From the NCBI GenBank assembly GCA_017792345.1, contig CP051228.1:1426001-1490000 (forward strand): 64,000 nucleotides of DNA, in the 5' to 3' direction. Shown piece by piece: positions 16,362 through 25,362 of the stretch. A program made the translations under genes and the position numbers. Every line of letters begins with the position of its first letter. Position 1 is the first letter of the stretch. Under the pieces are notes generated by a model, which saw only the letters and a list, made by a program, of their open reading frames with translations, was not told the DNA's origin and made no database searches. Source of the stretch: Mesoflavibacter sp. Lineage in GTDB: Bacteria > Pseudomonadota > Alphaproteobacteria > UBA8366 > Aestuariispiraceae.

Positions 16362-19139
16362 ATGCTGGGCGGTTTGCTAAAGAACGTGTTCGGGTCCGCC
16401 AACGACCGGATCGTGAAACAGATGCGCAAGCGCGCCGAAAAGATCGGGGCGATGGAGCCGGAGCTGGAGGCGCTGGACGATGCCGCGCTAAAGGCCAAAA
16501 CGGCGGAGTTCCAGAAGCGCCTGGCCGAGGGTGAAAGCGAAGACGACATCCTTGAGGAGGCCTTTGCGGTGGTCCGCGAGGCCTCCAAACGCGTTCTGGG
16601 CATGCGGCATTTCGACGTCCAGCTGGTCGGCGGGATGGTCCTGCATCAGGGCAAGATCGCGGAGATGAAGACCGGGGAAGGCAAGACCCTGGTCGCGACC
16701 CTGGCGGTCTATCTGAACGCGCTGTCCGGCAAGGGCGTCCATGTCGTCACCGTCAACGATTACCTGGCGCGCCGCGATGCCGGCTGGATGGGCCGAATTT
16801 ACGAATTCCTGGGGCTGAGCGTCGGCGTGGTCGTGCCCGGCCTGGACGAGGCCGGTCGTCAGGCGGCCTATCGCTGCGACATCACCTATGCGACGAATAA
16901 CGAGCTGGGCTTCGACTATCTGCGCGACAATCTGAAGTTCCGCCTGGACCAGATGGCGCAGCGCGAACCGCATTTCGCCATCGTCGACGAGGTCGACAGC
17001 ATCCTGATCGACGAGGCGCGGACGCCGCTGATCATTTCCGGCCCGACCGACGATTCCTCGGAACTCTACATGACCGTCGACGCGCTGATCCCGTTGCTGA
17101 CGGAAGAGGATTTCGAAAAGGACGAGAAGCAGCGCGCCGTGACCCTGACCGAAATCGGCCAGGAGCGGATCGAGGAATTGCTGCGCGAGAAGACGTCCCT
17201 GTTGGGCGAAGGCGGGCTGTATGACGTCCAGAACGTCACGGTCGTGCATCACGTGAACCAGGCCCTGCGCGCGCACAAGCTTTTCACGCGCGACGTGGAT
17301 TACATCGTCAAGGACAACAAGGTCGTCATCATCGACGAGTTCACCGGCCGCATGATGGAAGGCCGCCGCTATTCCGAAGGCCTGCACCAGGCCCTGGAAG
17401 CCAAGGAGAAAGTGGCGATCCAGATGGAGAACCAGACCCTGGCCTCCATCACTTTCCAGAATTATTTCCGGATGTACGAGAAACTGGCCGGCATGACCGG
17501 CACGGCCATGACAGAGGCCGGGGAATTCGCCGAGATCTATGGCCTGGAAGTCGTCGACATCCCGACCAACAAGCCGATGCAGCGGATCGACAATGACGAC
17601 GAGGTCTATCGCACCTCGGCCGAACGCGACGCCGCCGTCGTGCAGCAGATCCTGGAATGCAACAAGAAGGGCCAGCCGGTCCTGGTCGGCACGGTGTCGA
17701 TCGAAAAGTCCGAACAGCTGGCCGGCGAGCTGAAGAAGAAGGGCATCCGGCACCAGATCCTGAACGCGCGCCAGCACGAACGCGAGGCCTATATCATCGG
17801 CGAGGCGGGCGTTCCCGGCGCCGTGACCATCGCGACCAACATGGCCGGCCGCGGCACCGACATTCAGTTGGGCGGCAACCTGGAACTGCGCCTGGAACGC
17901 GAGTTGGCGGAGATCGAGGACGAATCCCTGCGCGCCCAGAAGCAGGCGCAGATCAAGGACGAGATCGAAACCCGCAGGAAAGAGGTTCTGGCCGCCGGCG
18001 GTCTGTTCGTCCTGGGCACGGAACGGCATGAGAGCCGCCGCATCGACAACCAGCTGCGCGGCCGGTCGGGCCGTCAGGGCGATCCCGGCGAATCGAAATT
18101 CTTCGTCAGCCTGGAAGACGACCTGATGCGCATCTTCGGGTCGGAGCGCATGGACGGCGTGCTGCGCCGCCTGGGCCTGGAAGAGGGCGAGGCCATCGTC
18201 CATCCCTGGGTCAACAAGGCGTTGGAAAAGGCGCAGTCGAAGGTCGAGGCCCGCAACTTCGAAATCCGCAAGCAATTGCTGAAATTCGACAACGTCATGA
18301 ACGACCAGCGCAAGGTCGTGTTCGAGCAGCGCAAGGAACTGATGGGCGATGACGATGTCAGCGAAACCATCAAGGACATGCGCGCCGAGACGGTGGACGA
18401 AATCGTCGACCGCTGCATTCCGGAAAAGGCCCTGCCCGAGGAATGGGCGCTGGATTCCCTGCATGAGGAATGTCTGCGCGTTTTCGGTCTGGACCTGCCG
18501 ATCCAGGAATGGGCCAAGGAAGAGGGCGTCGGTCATACCGAGTTCCGCGACCGCATCGGCGACGCGATCGACCGCAAGATGGCAGAGAAGGCGTCCCGCT
18601 ATGGCGCCAACATCATGCGCATCGCCGAACGCAGCCTGCTGCTGCAATTGCTGGACAATGCCTGGAAGGACCATCTGCTTCAGTTGGACCATCTGCGGCA
18701 GGGGATCGGCCTGCGTGCCTTCGCCCAGCGCGATCCGCTGAACGAATACAAGACAGAGGCTTTCGCGCTGTTCGAATCCCTGCTGACCGGGCTGCGCAGC
18801 CAGGTGACACAGGTTCTGTCCCATGTCGAACTGCGCACCGACGCGGAAGAGAACCTGGCGCGGCGACAGGCCCCGACGGCCCAGCAGGAACTGCGCCCGG
18901 CCGCCGAGGACGATATCGCCGATGCCTCCGGCGGCAGCGCCCGAGAACCCGCGGCACAAACTTCGGCCGGCACGCAGCCGGTGTCAGACGACACGCCGCC
19001 CCCGGGCTTCGTGAAGCATGAGGCGACGGGCCGCTGGCTGCATCCGGGCGACCCGAGCACCTGGGGCAAGGTCCCGCGCAACGCGCCCTGCCCTTGCATG
19101 TCGGGCAAGAAATACAAGCATTGCCACGGCAAGGCCTGA
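16362..19139 (+). CDS. secA: Preprotein translocase ATPase SecA
   Basis: 925 residues, starting at the ATG that gives [16 protein letters not shown], the usual SecA N-terminus. Motifs include Walker [29 protein letters not shown] as DEAD-like Walker [12 protein letters not shown], and [10 protein letters not shown] plus [12 protein letters not shown] in the second motor domain. The C-terminus ends in the zinc-binding SEC-C motif, [13 protein letters not shown], which contacts SecB and phospholipid. It drives Sec-dependent export together with SecYEG. It is followed closely by a TPR gene. Divergence from the ppiC gene is the normal alphaproteobacterial arrangement. Confidence 0.98.
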   Translation: MLGGLLKNVFGSANDRIVKQMRKRAEKIGAMEPELEALDDAALKAKTAEFQKRLAEGESEDDILEEAFAVVREASKRVLGMRHFDVQLVGGMVLHQGKIAEMKTGEGKTLVATLAVYLNALSGKGVHVVTVNDYLARRDAGWMGRIYEFLGLSVGVVVPGLDEAGRQAAYRCDITYATNNELGFDYLRDNLKFRLDQMAQREPHFAIVDEVDSILIDEARTPLIISGPTDDSSELYMTVDALIPLLTEEDFEKDEKQRAVTLTEIGQERIEELLREKTSLLGEGGLYDVQNVTVVHHVNQALRAHKLFTRDVDYIVKDNKVVIIDEFTGRMMEGRRYSEGLHQALEAKEKVAIQMENQTLASITFQNYFRMYEKLAGMTGTAMTEAGEFAEIYGLEVVDIPTNKPMQRIDNDDEVYRTSAERDAAVVQQILECNKKGQPVLVGTVSIEKSEQLAGELKKKGIRHQILNARQHEREAYIIGEAGVPGAVTIATNMAGRGTDIQLGGNLELRLERELAEIEDESLRAQKQAQIKDEIETRRKEVLAAGGLFVLGTERHESRRIDNQLRGRSGRQGDPGESKFFVSLEDDLMRIFGSERMDGVLRRLGLEEGEAIVHPWVNKALEKAQSKVEARNFEIRKQLLKFDNVMNDQRKVVFEQRKELMGDDDVSETIKDMRAETVDEIVDRCIPEKALPEEWALDSLHEECLRVFGLDLPIQEWAKEEGVGHTEFRDRIGDAIDRKMAEKASRYGANIMRIAERSLLLQLLDNAWKDHLLQLDHLRQGIGLRAFAQRDPLNEYKTEAFALFESLLTGLRSQVTQVLSHVELRTDAEENLARRQAPTAQQELRPAAEDDIADASGGSAREPAAQTSAGTQPVSDDTPPPGFVKHEATGRWLHPGDPSTWGKVPRNAPCPCMSGKKYKHCHGKA

Positions 19140-19148
19140 CCGGACGCC

Positions 19149-19829
19149 ATGCCGACCGCCGCCGATAAGCGTCAGGATCTGACCCGGCAGGCGGTCGCGG
19201 CGTTTCAGTCCGGCGACAGTGCGACGGCCGACCGGTTGTTCCGAAAACTGGCGACCGACAAGAAGGCGGATGCCCAGTCACTCTATAACTATGGTGTCTT
19301 CCTACGCCGCTCCGGGCGGACGGCGGACGCGGTCTACTGGCTGAACCGGTGCCTGCGCATCGCGCCGGATCGGACGGATGCGCGGATCGAACGCGGACTC
19401 GCCCTTTCCGACCAAGGGGAATTGACCAGCGCCGTCGACGACCTTGCGGCCTTCCCCCGCGATCCGGTCGCCCTGCGCGCCCTCGCCAATATCCAGACCG
19501 GACTTGGCAATTGGACGGAGGCGAAGACCAGTCTTTCGATACTGCAATCCTTGGAAGCGTGGACCGAGGCCGACGGCCTTCTGATGGTCCGGATATTGTT
19601 GGAATCCGGACAGGTTGACGATGCGCATACGCTCTGTCGCTCGCTGCGCGCCGCAAATCCCAGTCTGGCCCCGTCGCTGCTGAAGTTACTTGGCCGGCGC
19701 TCGAAGGGGCGGCTCAGCCTCGATGAAACCCGCCTGGCCCGGCTCATCGGAGACGACCCCGCCGACAATCCGGCCAACGAGCGTCCAACCGCCGGAACGC
19801 ACCAGGCCCCAATCCGGTCTCTTTCTTGA
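19149..19829 (+). CDS. TPR repeat protein
   Basis: 226 residues with no signal peptide. Several tetratricopeptide repeats are readable: AVAAFQSGDSATADRLFRKL, SLYNYGVFLRRSGRTADAV, ARIERGLALSDQGELTSAV, and ALANIQTGLGNWTEAKTSL, over residues 14-140. Such repeats form protein-binding superhelices; no catalytic part is present. It begins nine bases after secA and is probably co-transcribed, but a link to export is only positional. Its last 86 bases overlap the end of the convergent AraC gene. Confidence 0.75.
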   Translation: MPTAADKRQDLTRQAVAAFQSGDSATADRLFRKLATDKKADAQSLYNYGVFLRRSGRTADAVYWLNRCLRIAPDRTDARIERGLALSDQGELTSAVDDLAAFPRDPVALRALANIQTGLGNWTEAKTSLSILQSLEAWTEADGLLMVRILLESGQVDDAHTLCRSLRAANPSLAPSLLKLLGRRSKGRLSLDETRLARLIGDDPADNPANERPTAGTHQAPIRSLS

Positions 19830-20709
19830 AGCGGATTGAAAAGGACGGCACGGATTCATAGCCACATCGCGCGGCGATTTCCGAGATATCCAGATCCGTA
19901 TGGCGCAAGAGATCACGCGCCCGGATCATACGCCAGAGCCGCAGATAGGCCGCAGGCGCCATTCCCGCCCTCGCCGCGAATGCCTCCGCGAAGGCGGTGC
20001 GGGACATTCCCGCCTCTCGTGCCAGATCCGAAAGTGTCCAGCGTGCCTCGGGCCGGTTGTGAATGGCTTCGACCGAACGACGCAGGCGCCTGTCCGCCAG
20101 AACCGTCAGGAAGCCGGGCATGGCCGACAACTCCCCTCCGGTCAGGCGGCGCAGCGCATACAGCACCAGCATCTCCATGGACCGCGTCAGGATCGCCGTT
20201 CCGCCGGGCTGCCCCCCGTCGTGTTCCGTCGCCAGTATGCCCAGCAGCGCGGCAAGGGGCGGATCGTTCCGGATCTCGGCGGCGCGCAGTACGACCACCT
20301 TCGGCAATTGCGACAGGACCGGATGGTTGAAACCGGCGCGGAAACGGCAGAAACCGCATAGCAGCGTCGTACAGGCGCCGGTCTCCCCATACTGAAACCG
20401 CCCGTCCGGCGTCAGCGTGCCGGCCGAAAGGGCCTCGTTCAGCGGAACCGCGGTCCGGCTATTGTCCCGAAACAGCGTTTGCGCCGCGCCGTGGGGGATC
20501 AGGACCCAATCGCCCGCCGCCAAGCCTATCGGCGGCAGTCCGGGCACCGCCACCCTACAATCCCCGTCCAGACCGCCATGTATCCGAATCGTATCGCCGT
20601 CTTCGGGAATGACGATCGCAAAATCCCCGCGCAGATCCGCCGTGAAATACATTCCGCCGGTCAGACGCAGCGCGTCCAGGACATCGCTCAGGGGGTCGTT
20701 CTGGACCAT
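19744..20709 (-). CDS. AraC family transcriptional regulator with cupin sensor domain
   Basis: 321 residues from ATG 20709. That start was chosen because it yields the usual opening NDPLSDVLDALRLTGGMYFT and leaves about 100 bases of promoter; an ATG at 20796 would leave only 12 bases before the divergent gene. The N-terminal AraC_binding_2/cupin_6 domain covers residues 1-190. The C-terminal double helix-turn-helix has WTLSDLAREAGMSRTAFAEA and LDISEIAARCGYESVPSFS plus FKKETGLGPGAFRR. It is divergent from a LysE exporter gene, which is its likely target, by analogy with many AraC/LysE pairs. The gene end overlaps the TPR gene by 86 bases. Confidence 0.88.
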   Translation of the reverse strand: MVQNDPLSDVLDALRLTGGMYFTADLRGDFAIVIPEDGDTIRIHGGLDGDCRVAVPGLPPIGLAAGDWVLIPHGAAQTLFRDNSRTAVPLNEALSAGTLTPDGRFQYGETGACTTLLCGFCRFRAGFNHPVLSQLPKVVVLRAAEIRNDPPLAALLGILATEHDGGQPGGTAILTRSMEMLVLYALRRLTGGELSAMPGFLTVLADRRLRRSVEAIHNRPEARWTLSDLAREAGMSRTAFAEAFAARAGMAPAAYLRLWRMIRARDLLRHTDLDISEIAARCGYESVPSFSIRFKKETGLGPGAFRRLDARWPDCRRGRLR

Positions 20710-20808
20710 CGATTTCGGACGATTCGATATAAAATCTGATCTGGGAAGAATGGTCGTCCGAAACTCCTCCGTCAATAGTCGGCGCTCAACCTTCATATGA
20801 GGAAGCCG

Positions 20809-21429
20809 ATGACACTTGAATCCAGCCTGGCCCTGATCGGGTTTGCCTTTGTCATGTCACTGTCGCCCGGTCCTGGAAATTTTCTGCTGCTCAGTTCCGG
20901 GGTAAATTTCGGGTTTGGCCGATCCGTACCGCTGGTCCTTGGGATCAGTTGCGGCTTTCTGACCATGGTGTTCGGCATCGGCATCGGGTTAGGGGAAATC
21001 TTGCAGCGCGCACCGGCCATCCTGACGGTCCTTCGCGTCCTATGCGCGGCCTATGTGATGTATTTGGCTTGGAAGATTTCGCGCATCCGGTCGTTGGGAA
21101 GCGGTTCAGGCGAAACGATGGCGAAACCGATCGGGTTTGTCCAAGCGGCCATGTTTCAATTGGTCAATCCCAAGGCCTGGGCGGTGGCTTTCATCCTGAC
21201 GGTTTCCTATACGGACCCGGAAAACTATCTGCGCAGCCTGCTGATACTGATCGCCCTGTTTGCGATCGTTAATCTGCCGACCATCAGCCTTTGGGCGGTG
21301 TCCGGTGTGGCCTTGCGGCGCGTGCTCTCCACCGACGCGCGGCTCAGGCTTTTCAACCTCGTCATGGCCGGATTGTTGATCGCCACCATGATCCCCGTCC
21401 TGGCCGACCGAAGTCTTATCGGAGGCTAA
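20809..21429 (+). CDS. LysE/RhtB family amino-acid exporter
   Basis: 206 residues with six predicted membrane helices. The family signature MSLSPGPGNFLLLSSGVNFG lies at the N-terminus and FQLVNPKAWAVAF near residue 120. Such proteins export amino acids or homoserine-lactone-like compounds using the proton gradient. ATG 20809 has GAGGAA five bases upstream; an in-frame ATG at 20797 has none. It is divergent from an AraC regulator. The substrate cannot be read from the sequence. Confidence 0.88.
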   Translation: MTLESSLALIGFAFVMSLSPGPGNFLLLSSGVNFGFGRSVPLVLGISCGFLTMVFGIGIGLGEILQRAPAILTVLRVLCAAYVMYLAWKISRIRSLGSGSGETMAKPIGFVQAAMFQLVNPKAWAVAFILTVSYTDPENYLRSLLILIALFAIVNLPTISLWAVSGVALRRVLSTDARLRLFNLVMAGLLIATMIPVLADRSLIGG

Positions 21430-21543
21430 GCCCACTCGCGCCGAGACCTGCCCAAACTTCCGAATTGGAAAGAAATCGGGATTCCCGCTATCATACGCGG
21501 TCTTGAATGTGAAAATGCTCCGGGATCAATCGAGCGCGGGCGG

Positions 21544-23343
21544 ATGGGCGAAGATTTCAACGTTTTTCTGTTGTTGCTGAACAACATATCGATCTTTGTC
21601 GTTCTGATCGTCGGGTACTCCTATCTGATCGATCAGGTCCGCGGCTGGCCGACGGTTCGCCGGCAGCTCTTGCTGGGCGTGTTCTTCGGCTTGGTCGCTC
21701 TCGGCAGCATGTATGTCAAAATTCCCGTTACCGAAGGTGTGATTGTCGATCAGCGCAATGCGATCATCGTCTTGAGCGGGGCGTTTGGCGGACCGTTTTC
21801 GGCCCTTGCCAGCGCGGCAATTGCCGGTGCGTTTCGGATCTATTTGGGCGGCAGCGGCGCCATGGCCGGGGTCTTCGGCGTCACCCTGTCCGCCCTGGTC
21901 GGCGCAGGCCTGTATTACATGCGCTGGTACAAGACGGACGTCGTCACCCTGGCCGTCGGCGCCGTGCTGGCCGTCCTGTTTACCGCGCCGGGCTTCCTGT
22001 TGGTCGGCGATCTCGCCTTCGGTTTCGACCTAATGATGCGAATGCTGCTTCCCTGGGGCAGCGCGATCTTCATGGGCATATTTCTGGGTGGTTTGCTGTT
22101 GTCCCGCGAGGACCGGCGCCAGAAAGCGGAACTGGAGAAGCGGAAGAGCGAGGCGCTTTACAAACAATTGTTCGACAGTTCCATGGTGTCGCTCTGGATC
22201 GTGGACCTGAGCGCGGTCTGGGACCGGTTACAGGAACTGCGTGCCGCGGGCGTTACGGACCTTCGGGCGCATCTGGCCAAGCATCCCGAAGAATATGACA
22301 GGCTATCGGCCCTATCCACCATCCTGCATGTCAACAAGGCGTGCCTTGATCTGTATGGCGCGTCTTCATTTGAGGAGTTAATCCGTCATCGGCAATTCGT
22401 TCTGGGCCCAAAGGTCGATGAGGTGCGTGCCAAGCAATTCTGCGCTGTCTGGGACGGACGTGACAGCCTGGTGATAGACGCCGAACATCGAACGCTGAAT
22501 GACCGCCCATTGTCGGTGATCGTTTCCATGCCTATTCCCAAGGACCGGTCCGAATCCGTGGCCGTTCCCGTCAGCGTCATGGACCTGACAGACCGGGTGG
22601 CGGCAGAGCAGGAACGGGACCAGGCACTCCAGGAAGCGCGGGACGCCAGTCAGGCGAAATCCAAGTTCCTGGCGGCGATGAGCCACGAGTTGCGCACACC
22701 GCTGAATGCCATTCTCGGCTTCGCGGAGATCATCTCTCAGCGTCTGATCGGTCCCCCCGGCGGCGGAAAGTACACCGAATATGCCGGCCATATCCATTCC
22801 AGCGGGAAGCTACTCCTGTCTCTGGTGGATGACATTCTGGACATCGCGGCGATCGAAGCGGGGCGCAAGAAGCTGCATTTCGCCGAGTTCGATTTGCCCG
22901 ATGTGGTGGGCGAGAGCATCGCCATGCTGGGCACCAAGGCCAATGCCGCGGGCGTCACGATCCGCTCCGAGGTGCCGGACGCACTGCCGATGGTAATCGG
23001 GGACCGCCGCGCGGTGCAGCAGGTTTTGCTGAACCTGCTGTCCAACTCGGTCAAGTACACGCCGAATGGCGGCCAGATTTTGATCGCGGCCGACCGCCTG
23101 AATGACCGTATGGCCATTCGTGTGGCGGATACGGGAAGGGGCATTCCCCCGGAACGGTTGAGTGATATTCTAGAGCCCTTTGCCCGCGGCGAAACCGACC
23201 CGCACAAGGCCCAGGACGGATGGGGGCTCGGCCTGTCCATCGCGCGGTCCCTGGTCGAGCTGCATCACGGCGAATTTCAGATCAGCAGCACCTTGGGCGA
23301 GGGCACGACCGTGACCTTCGACCTGCCAAGCCGCCCGCACTGA
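21544..23343 (+). CDS. Membrane histidine kinase with LytS-type 5TM receptor and PAS domain
   Basis: 599 residues. The first 190 contain five or six membrane helices with the 5TMR-LYT pattern (IIVLSGAFGGPFSALASAAI, AGAFRIYLGGSGAMAGVFG). A PAS-like domain follows at about 200-345 (YKQLFDSSMVSLWIVDL). The HisKA phospho-acceptor is His381 in FLAAMSHELRTPLN. The catalytic domain has NLLSNSVKYTP, DTGRGIPPE and GWGLGLSIA. There is no receiver domain and no response regulator beside it, so it is an orphan kinase. LytS-type receptors sense signals at the membrane, in some cases membrane potential or small molecules; the signal here is unknown. Confidence 0.9.
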   Translation: MGEDFNVFLLLLNNISIFVVLIVGYSYLIDQVRGWPTVRRQLLLGVFFGLVALGSMYVKIPVTEGVIVDQRNAIIVLSGAFGGPFSALASAAIAGAFRIYLGGSGAMAGVFGVTLSALVGAGLYYMRWYKTDVVTLAVGAVLAVLFTAPGFLLVGDLAFGFDLMMRMLLPWGSAIFMGIFLGGLLLSREDRRQKAELEKRKSEALYKQLFDSSMVSLWIVDLSAVWDRLQELRAAGVTDLRAHLAKHPEEYDRLSALSTILHVNKACLDLYGASSFEELIRHRQFVLGPKVDEVRAKQFCAVWDGRDSLVIDAEHRTLNDRPLSVIVSMPIPKDRSESVAVPVSVMDLTDRVAAEQERDQALQEARDASQAKSKFLAAMSHELRTPLNAILGFAEIISQRLIGPPGGGKYTEYAGHIHSSGKLLLSLVDDILDIAAIEAGRKKLHFAEFDLPDVVGESIAMLGTKANAAGVTIRSEVPDALPMVIGDRRAVQQVLLNLLSNSVKYTPNGGQILIAADRLNDRMAIRVADTGRGIPPERLSDILEPFARGETDPHKAQDGWGLGLSIARSLVELHHGEFQISSTLGEGTTVTFDLPSRPH

Positions 23344-23350
23344 CCAGATA

Positions 23351-23944
23351 CTAGCGGAACAGACCCAGCAGCATCTGGCGCATGGCCCCGGCATAGACGG
23401 TCGGGTCCGCGCCTTCCGATACGGCCAGCGCGGCACGGTCAAACGCGGCGGATAGCAGGCTCGCCAATTCTTCAAGCGGCAGGTCGTCCCGGCCAAATCG
23501 CCGCGCCGCGTAAGCCAGCCCGTCATAGAGCGTGCCGCCGCCGGTTTCCCGGTCGATCTCCGCAAGCGCGTCCGCGCCCAGGACAGCCGGTCCGTCGATC
23601 AGCAGGATGCGGCTGCGGCCTGGATGACGCATCGCCTTAAAATACGCTTCCGCGCCGGTGACCAGTGCGTCGATCGGATCGGTCTGGTCAATCGACGCCT
23701 CCTCGATCTCATCCGCGACAGCGTGCGCTTCCTGAACCACCACGGCCCGGAACAGATCCGCCTTGTCGCTGAAATGATGGTACAGCGCGCCGCGCGTCAC
23801 CTCTGCCGATTTGACGATTTCGAGCGTTCCCGTTTCGGCATAGCCCTTCTCGACAAAGAGGGCGCGGGCGGCGGACAGCAGTTTTCCGCGGGTTTCCTCG
23901 GACCGGTCACGGTTTGAGCGGCGGGTTATCTTTTTCTGTTGCAT
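23351..23944 (-). CDS. TetR family transcriptional regulator
   Basis: 197 residues with a basic N-terminus (KKITRRSNRDRSEETR) and a standard helix-turn-helix (TLEIVKSAEVTRGALYHHFSDK). The C-terminal part (about residues 80-197) is of the TetR_C_33-like type. The start codon is directly preceded by a 17-bp palindromic operator with no space for a Shine-Dalgarno sequence, and no other Met occurs for many residues, so a leaderless mRNA is likely. A second copy of the operator lies 29 bases further upstream, towards the divergent VOC gene. It probably represses itself and the VOC gene. Confidence 0.9.
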   Translation of the reverse strand: MQQKKITRRSNRDRSEETRGKLLSAARALFVEKGYAETGTLEIVKSAEVTRGALYHHFSDKADLFRAVVVQEAHAVADEIEEASIDQTDPIDALVTGAEAYFKAMRHPGRSRILLIDGPAVLGADALAEIDRETGGGTLYDGLAYAARRFGRDDLPLEELASLLSAAFDRAALAVSEGADPTVYAGAMRQMLLGLFR

Positions 23945-23990
23945 ACATACAGCCTGTATGTTAGTTAATCTTCACATACACACTGTATGT
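23945..23990. promoter_or_regulatory. Paired TetR operators between the tetR and VOC genes
   Basis: Two 17-bp palindromes share the form ACATACA-N3-TGTATGT, at 23945-23961 (perfect apart from its centre) and 23974-23990. Their centres are 29 bases apart, about three helical turns. The first touches the tetR start codon; the second lies 22 bases before the VOC start. Dual control of both divergent genes is inferred. Confidence 0.75.
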
Positions 23991-24012
23991 ATCTTTTCAC
24001 AGGAGATCAACA

Positions 24013-24438
24013 ATGCGCTGCACCCAGTATTACCCCGTGATCATGACCGGCGATGTCGCCGCCACGTCCCGCTTCTATCAGGACCACTTCCGTTTCCAGG
24101 CGGCGTTCGAGGCCGATTGGTATGTCCATCTGCAATCGACCGAGGACGAGAAGGTGAACCTCGCCATCCTGAAGGGCGACCATGAGACCATCCCGGAAGT
24201 CGGCCGGGGCCGGGTGTCGGGCCTGCTGCTGAACTTCGAAGTCGAGGATGTCGATGCGGTCTATGATCAGGCGAAGGCCGACGGCCTGCCGATCCTTCTG
24301 GATATCCGCGACGAAGCCTTCGGCCAGCGCCATTTCATCATCAGCGACCCGAACGGCGTGCTGATCGACGTGATCAAGCCGATCCCGCCCAGCGCCGAAT
24401 TCCTGGCCCAATATGCCCCGGACGCGGTGCCTGTCTGA
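24013..24438 (+). CDS. VOC (glyoxalase/bleomycin resistance) family protein
   Basis: 141 residues with the two beta-alpha-beta-beta-beta units of the vicinal oxygen chelate fold. The N-terminal half opens [21 protein letters not shown] and the C-terminal half ends [22 protein letters not shown] lies about 10 bases upstream. Members include glyoxalase I, ring-opening dioxygenases and antibiotic-binding proteins; the metal ligands are not obvious enough to name an activity. It is controlled by the divergent TetR through the paired operators, so it probably answers to a small toxic compound. Confidence 0.85.
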   Translation: MRCTQYYPVIMTGDVAATSRFYQDHFRFQAAFEADWYVHLQSTEDEKVNLAILKGDHETIPEVGRGRVSGLLLNFEVEDVDAVYDQAKADGLPILLDIRDEAFGQRHFIISDPNGVLIDVIKPIPPSAEFLAQYAPDAVPV

Positions 24439-24492
24439 CGCCACGCATGATGCCGGACGTCATTGCCGCGATGGCGGGCGTTCAGGGAGAAT

Positions 24493-24579
24493 CGGCACCT
24501 TCGTGCCGGTTACCCCTGGATCCCCGCCTGCGCGGGGATGACGAACTGGTGCAATGCGCGCTCCTGCGAAAGCAGGAGC
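24493..24579. repeat. Intergenic hairpin repeats (three stem-loops)
   Basis: Three inverted repeats lie side by side: CGGCAC/GTGCCG at 24493-24508, ATCCCCG/CGGGGAT at 24520-24539, and GCTCCTGC-GAAA-GCAGGAGC at 24560-24579. The last has the same GC-GAAA-GC loop as the hairpins at 27827-28113. They sit in the 167-base gap between the VOC gene and a convergent methyltransferase gene. They resemble widely dispersed alphaproteobacterial REP-like elements. Confidence 0.6.
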
Positions 24580-24605
24580 CTCGTGGATCGGGCAGCCTTC
24601 CGGCC

Positions 24606-25229
24606 CTAAACTTTTCGCGCCACCACGAAGTGAGACGGCGGCGATTTCGGGAAGTCGCCGGTCTCGACAATCTCGAATCCCGCCGCGCGGATCATCTTTT
24701 CCAGCGTCCCGGTGGTCATGAACCGCACATAGGGCGCCTTGCCGAATACTTGCATGACGGCAACCGGCAACCACATCGCCCGCCAGATCCCCTGAAGGCA
24801 GACCGATTTCGAGATGAAGAGCCCGCCCGGTTCGACGCGGTCATGGATTTCGGCCAGGACGGCCGGCAGATCGGGCAATAGATGCAGGATGTTGAAGGCC
24901 GTCACCGCATCATAGGTCTCGGCCCCTAAACTACCATCCCCCGGCGCGGCCTGGCGGAAATCGACATTCGCCAACCCTTGATCGTTTGCCTTGCCCTGGG
25001 CGATTTCGATCATGCGGCCGGAGATGTCGGTGCCGGTGATATGCCCGGCGGCATCGGCCAGTTTCAGAGCCGTCGTACCGGTCCCGCAGCCGATCTCCAG
25101 CACCTTATCCGTCGGTTTCAGATGGGCCCGAACCCGGTCCAGCGTGTGTTCATAGGCCGGCATGTTCTTCACCGGGCTCGCCGCGTATTTATCCGCCGCC
25201 TTGTCCCAGAATGTCCGCGCCGTTGTCAT
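24606..25229 (-). CDS. Class I SAM-dependent methyltransferase
   Basis: 207 residues. Motif I is VLEIGCGTGTTALKLA and the acidic loop is ITGTDISGRMIEIA; further motifs are YDAVTAFNILHLLPD and RVEPGGLFISKS. This is a small-molecule methyltransferase of the UbiE/Methyltransf_25 type. The start at 25229 has GGGGAGGG a few bases upstream. The C-terminal segment LEKMIRAAGFEIVETGDFP is typical of phospholipid or ubiquinone-like methyltransferases, but the substrate is not identifiable. It is transcribed towards the VOC gene. Confidence 0.88.
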   Translation of the reverse strand: MTTARTFWDKAADKYAASPVKNMPAYEHTLDRVRAHLKPTDKVLEIGCGTGTTALKLADAAGHITGTDISGRMIEIAQGKANDQGLANVDFRQAAPGDGSLGAETYDAVTAFNILHLLPDLPAVLAEIHDRVEPGGLFISKSVCLQGIWRAMWLPVAVMQVFGKAPYVRFMTTGTLEKMIRAAGFEIVETGDFPKSPPSHFVVARKV

Positions 25230-25362
25230 TGAACCCTCCCCGTCTTGGCACAACCGATTTAGAGCGTCGGCATTACAGGCGCAAGCAACGGTCGATGAAG
25301 TTTAACGTTCTTTTTAGGGAGCCCGCTGCTACCAACCCGGCAACACAAGGAGGAACCAGGAT

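Noticed and set aside
16488-18959. A very long open frame (823 codons) on the minus strand across secA
   Set aside because: It lies wholly antisense to secA, an unmistakable gene, and arises from the high GC content and codon bias; its translation shows no family motif.
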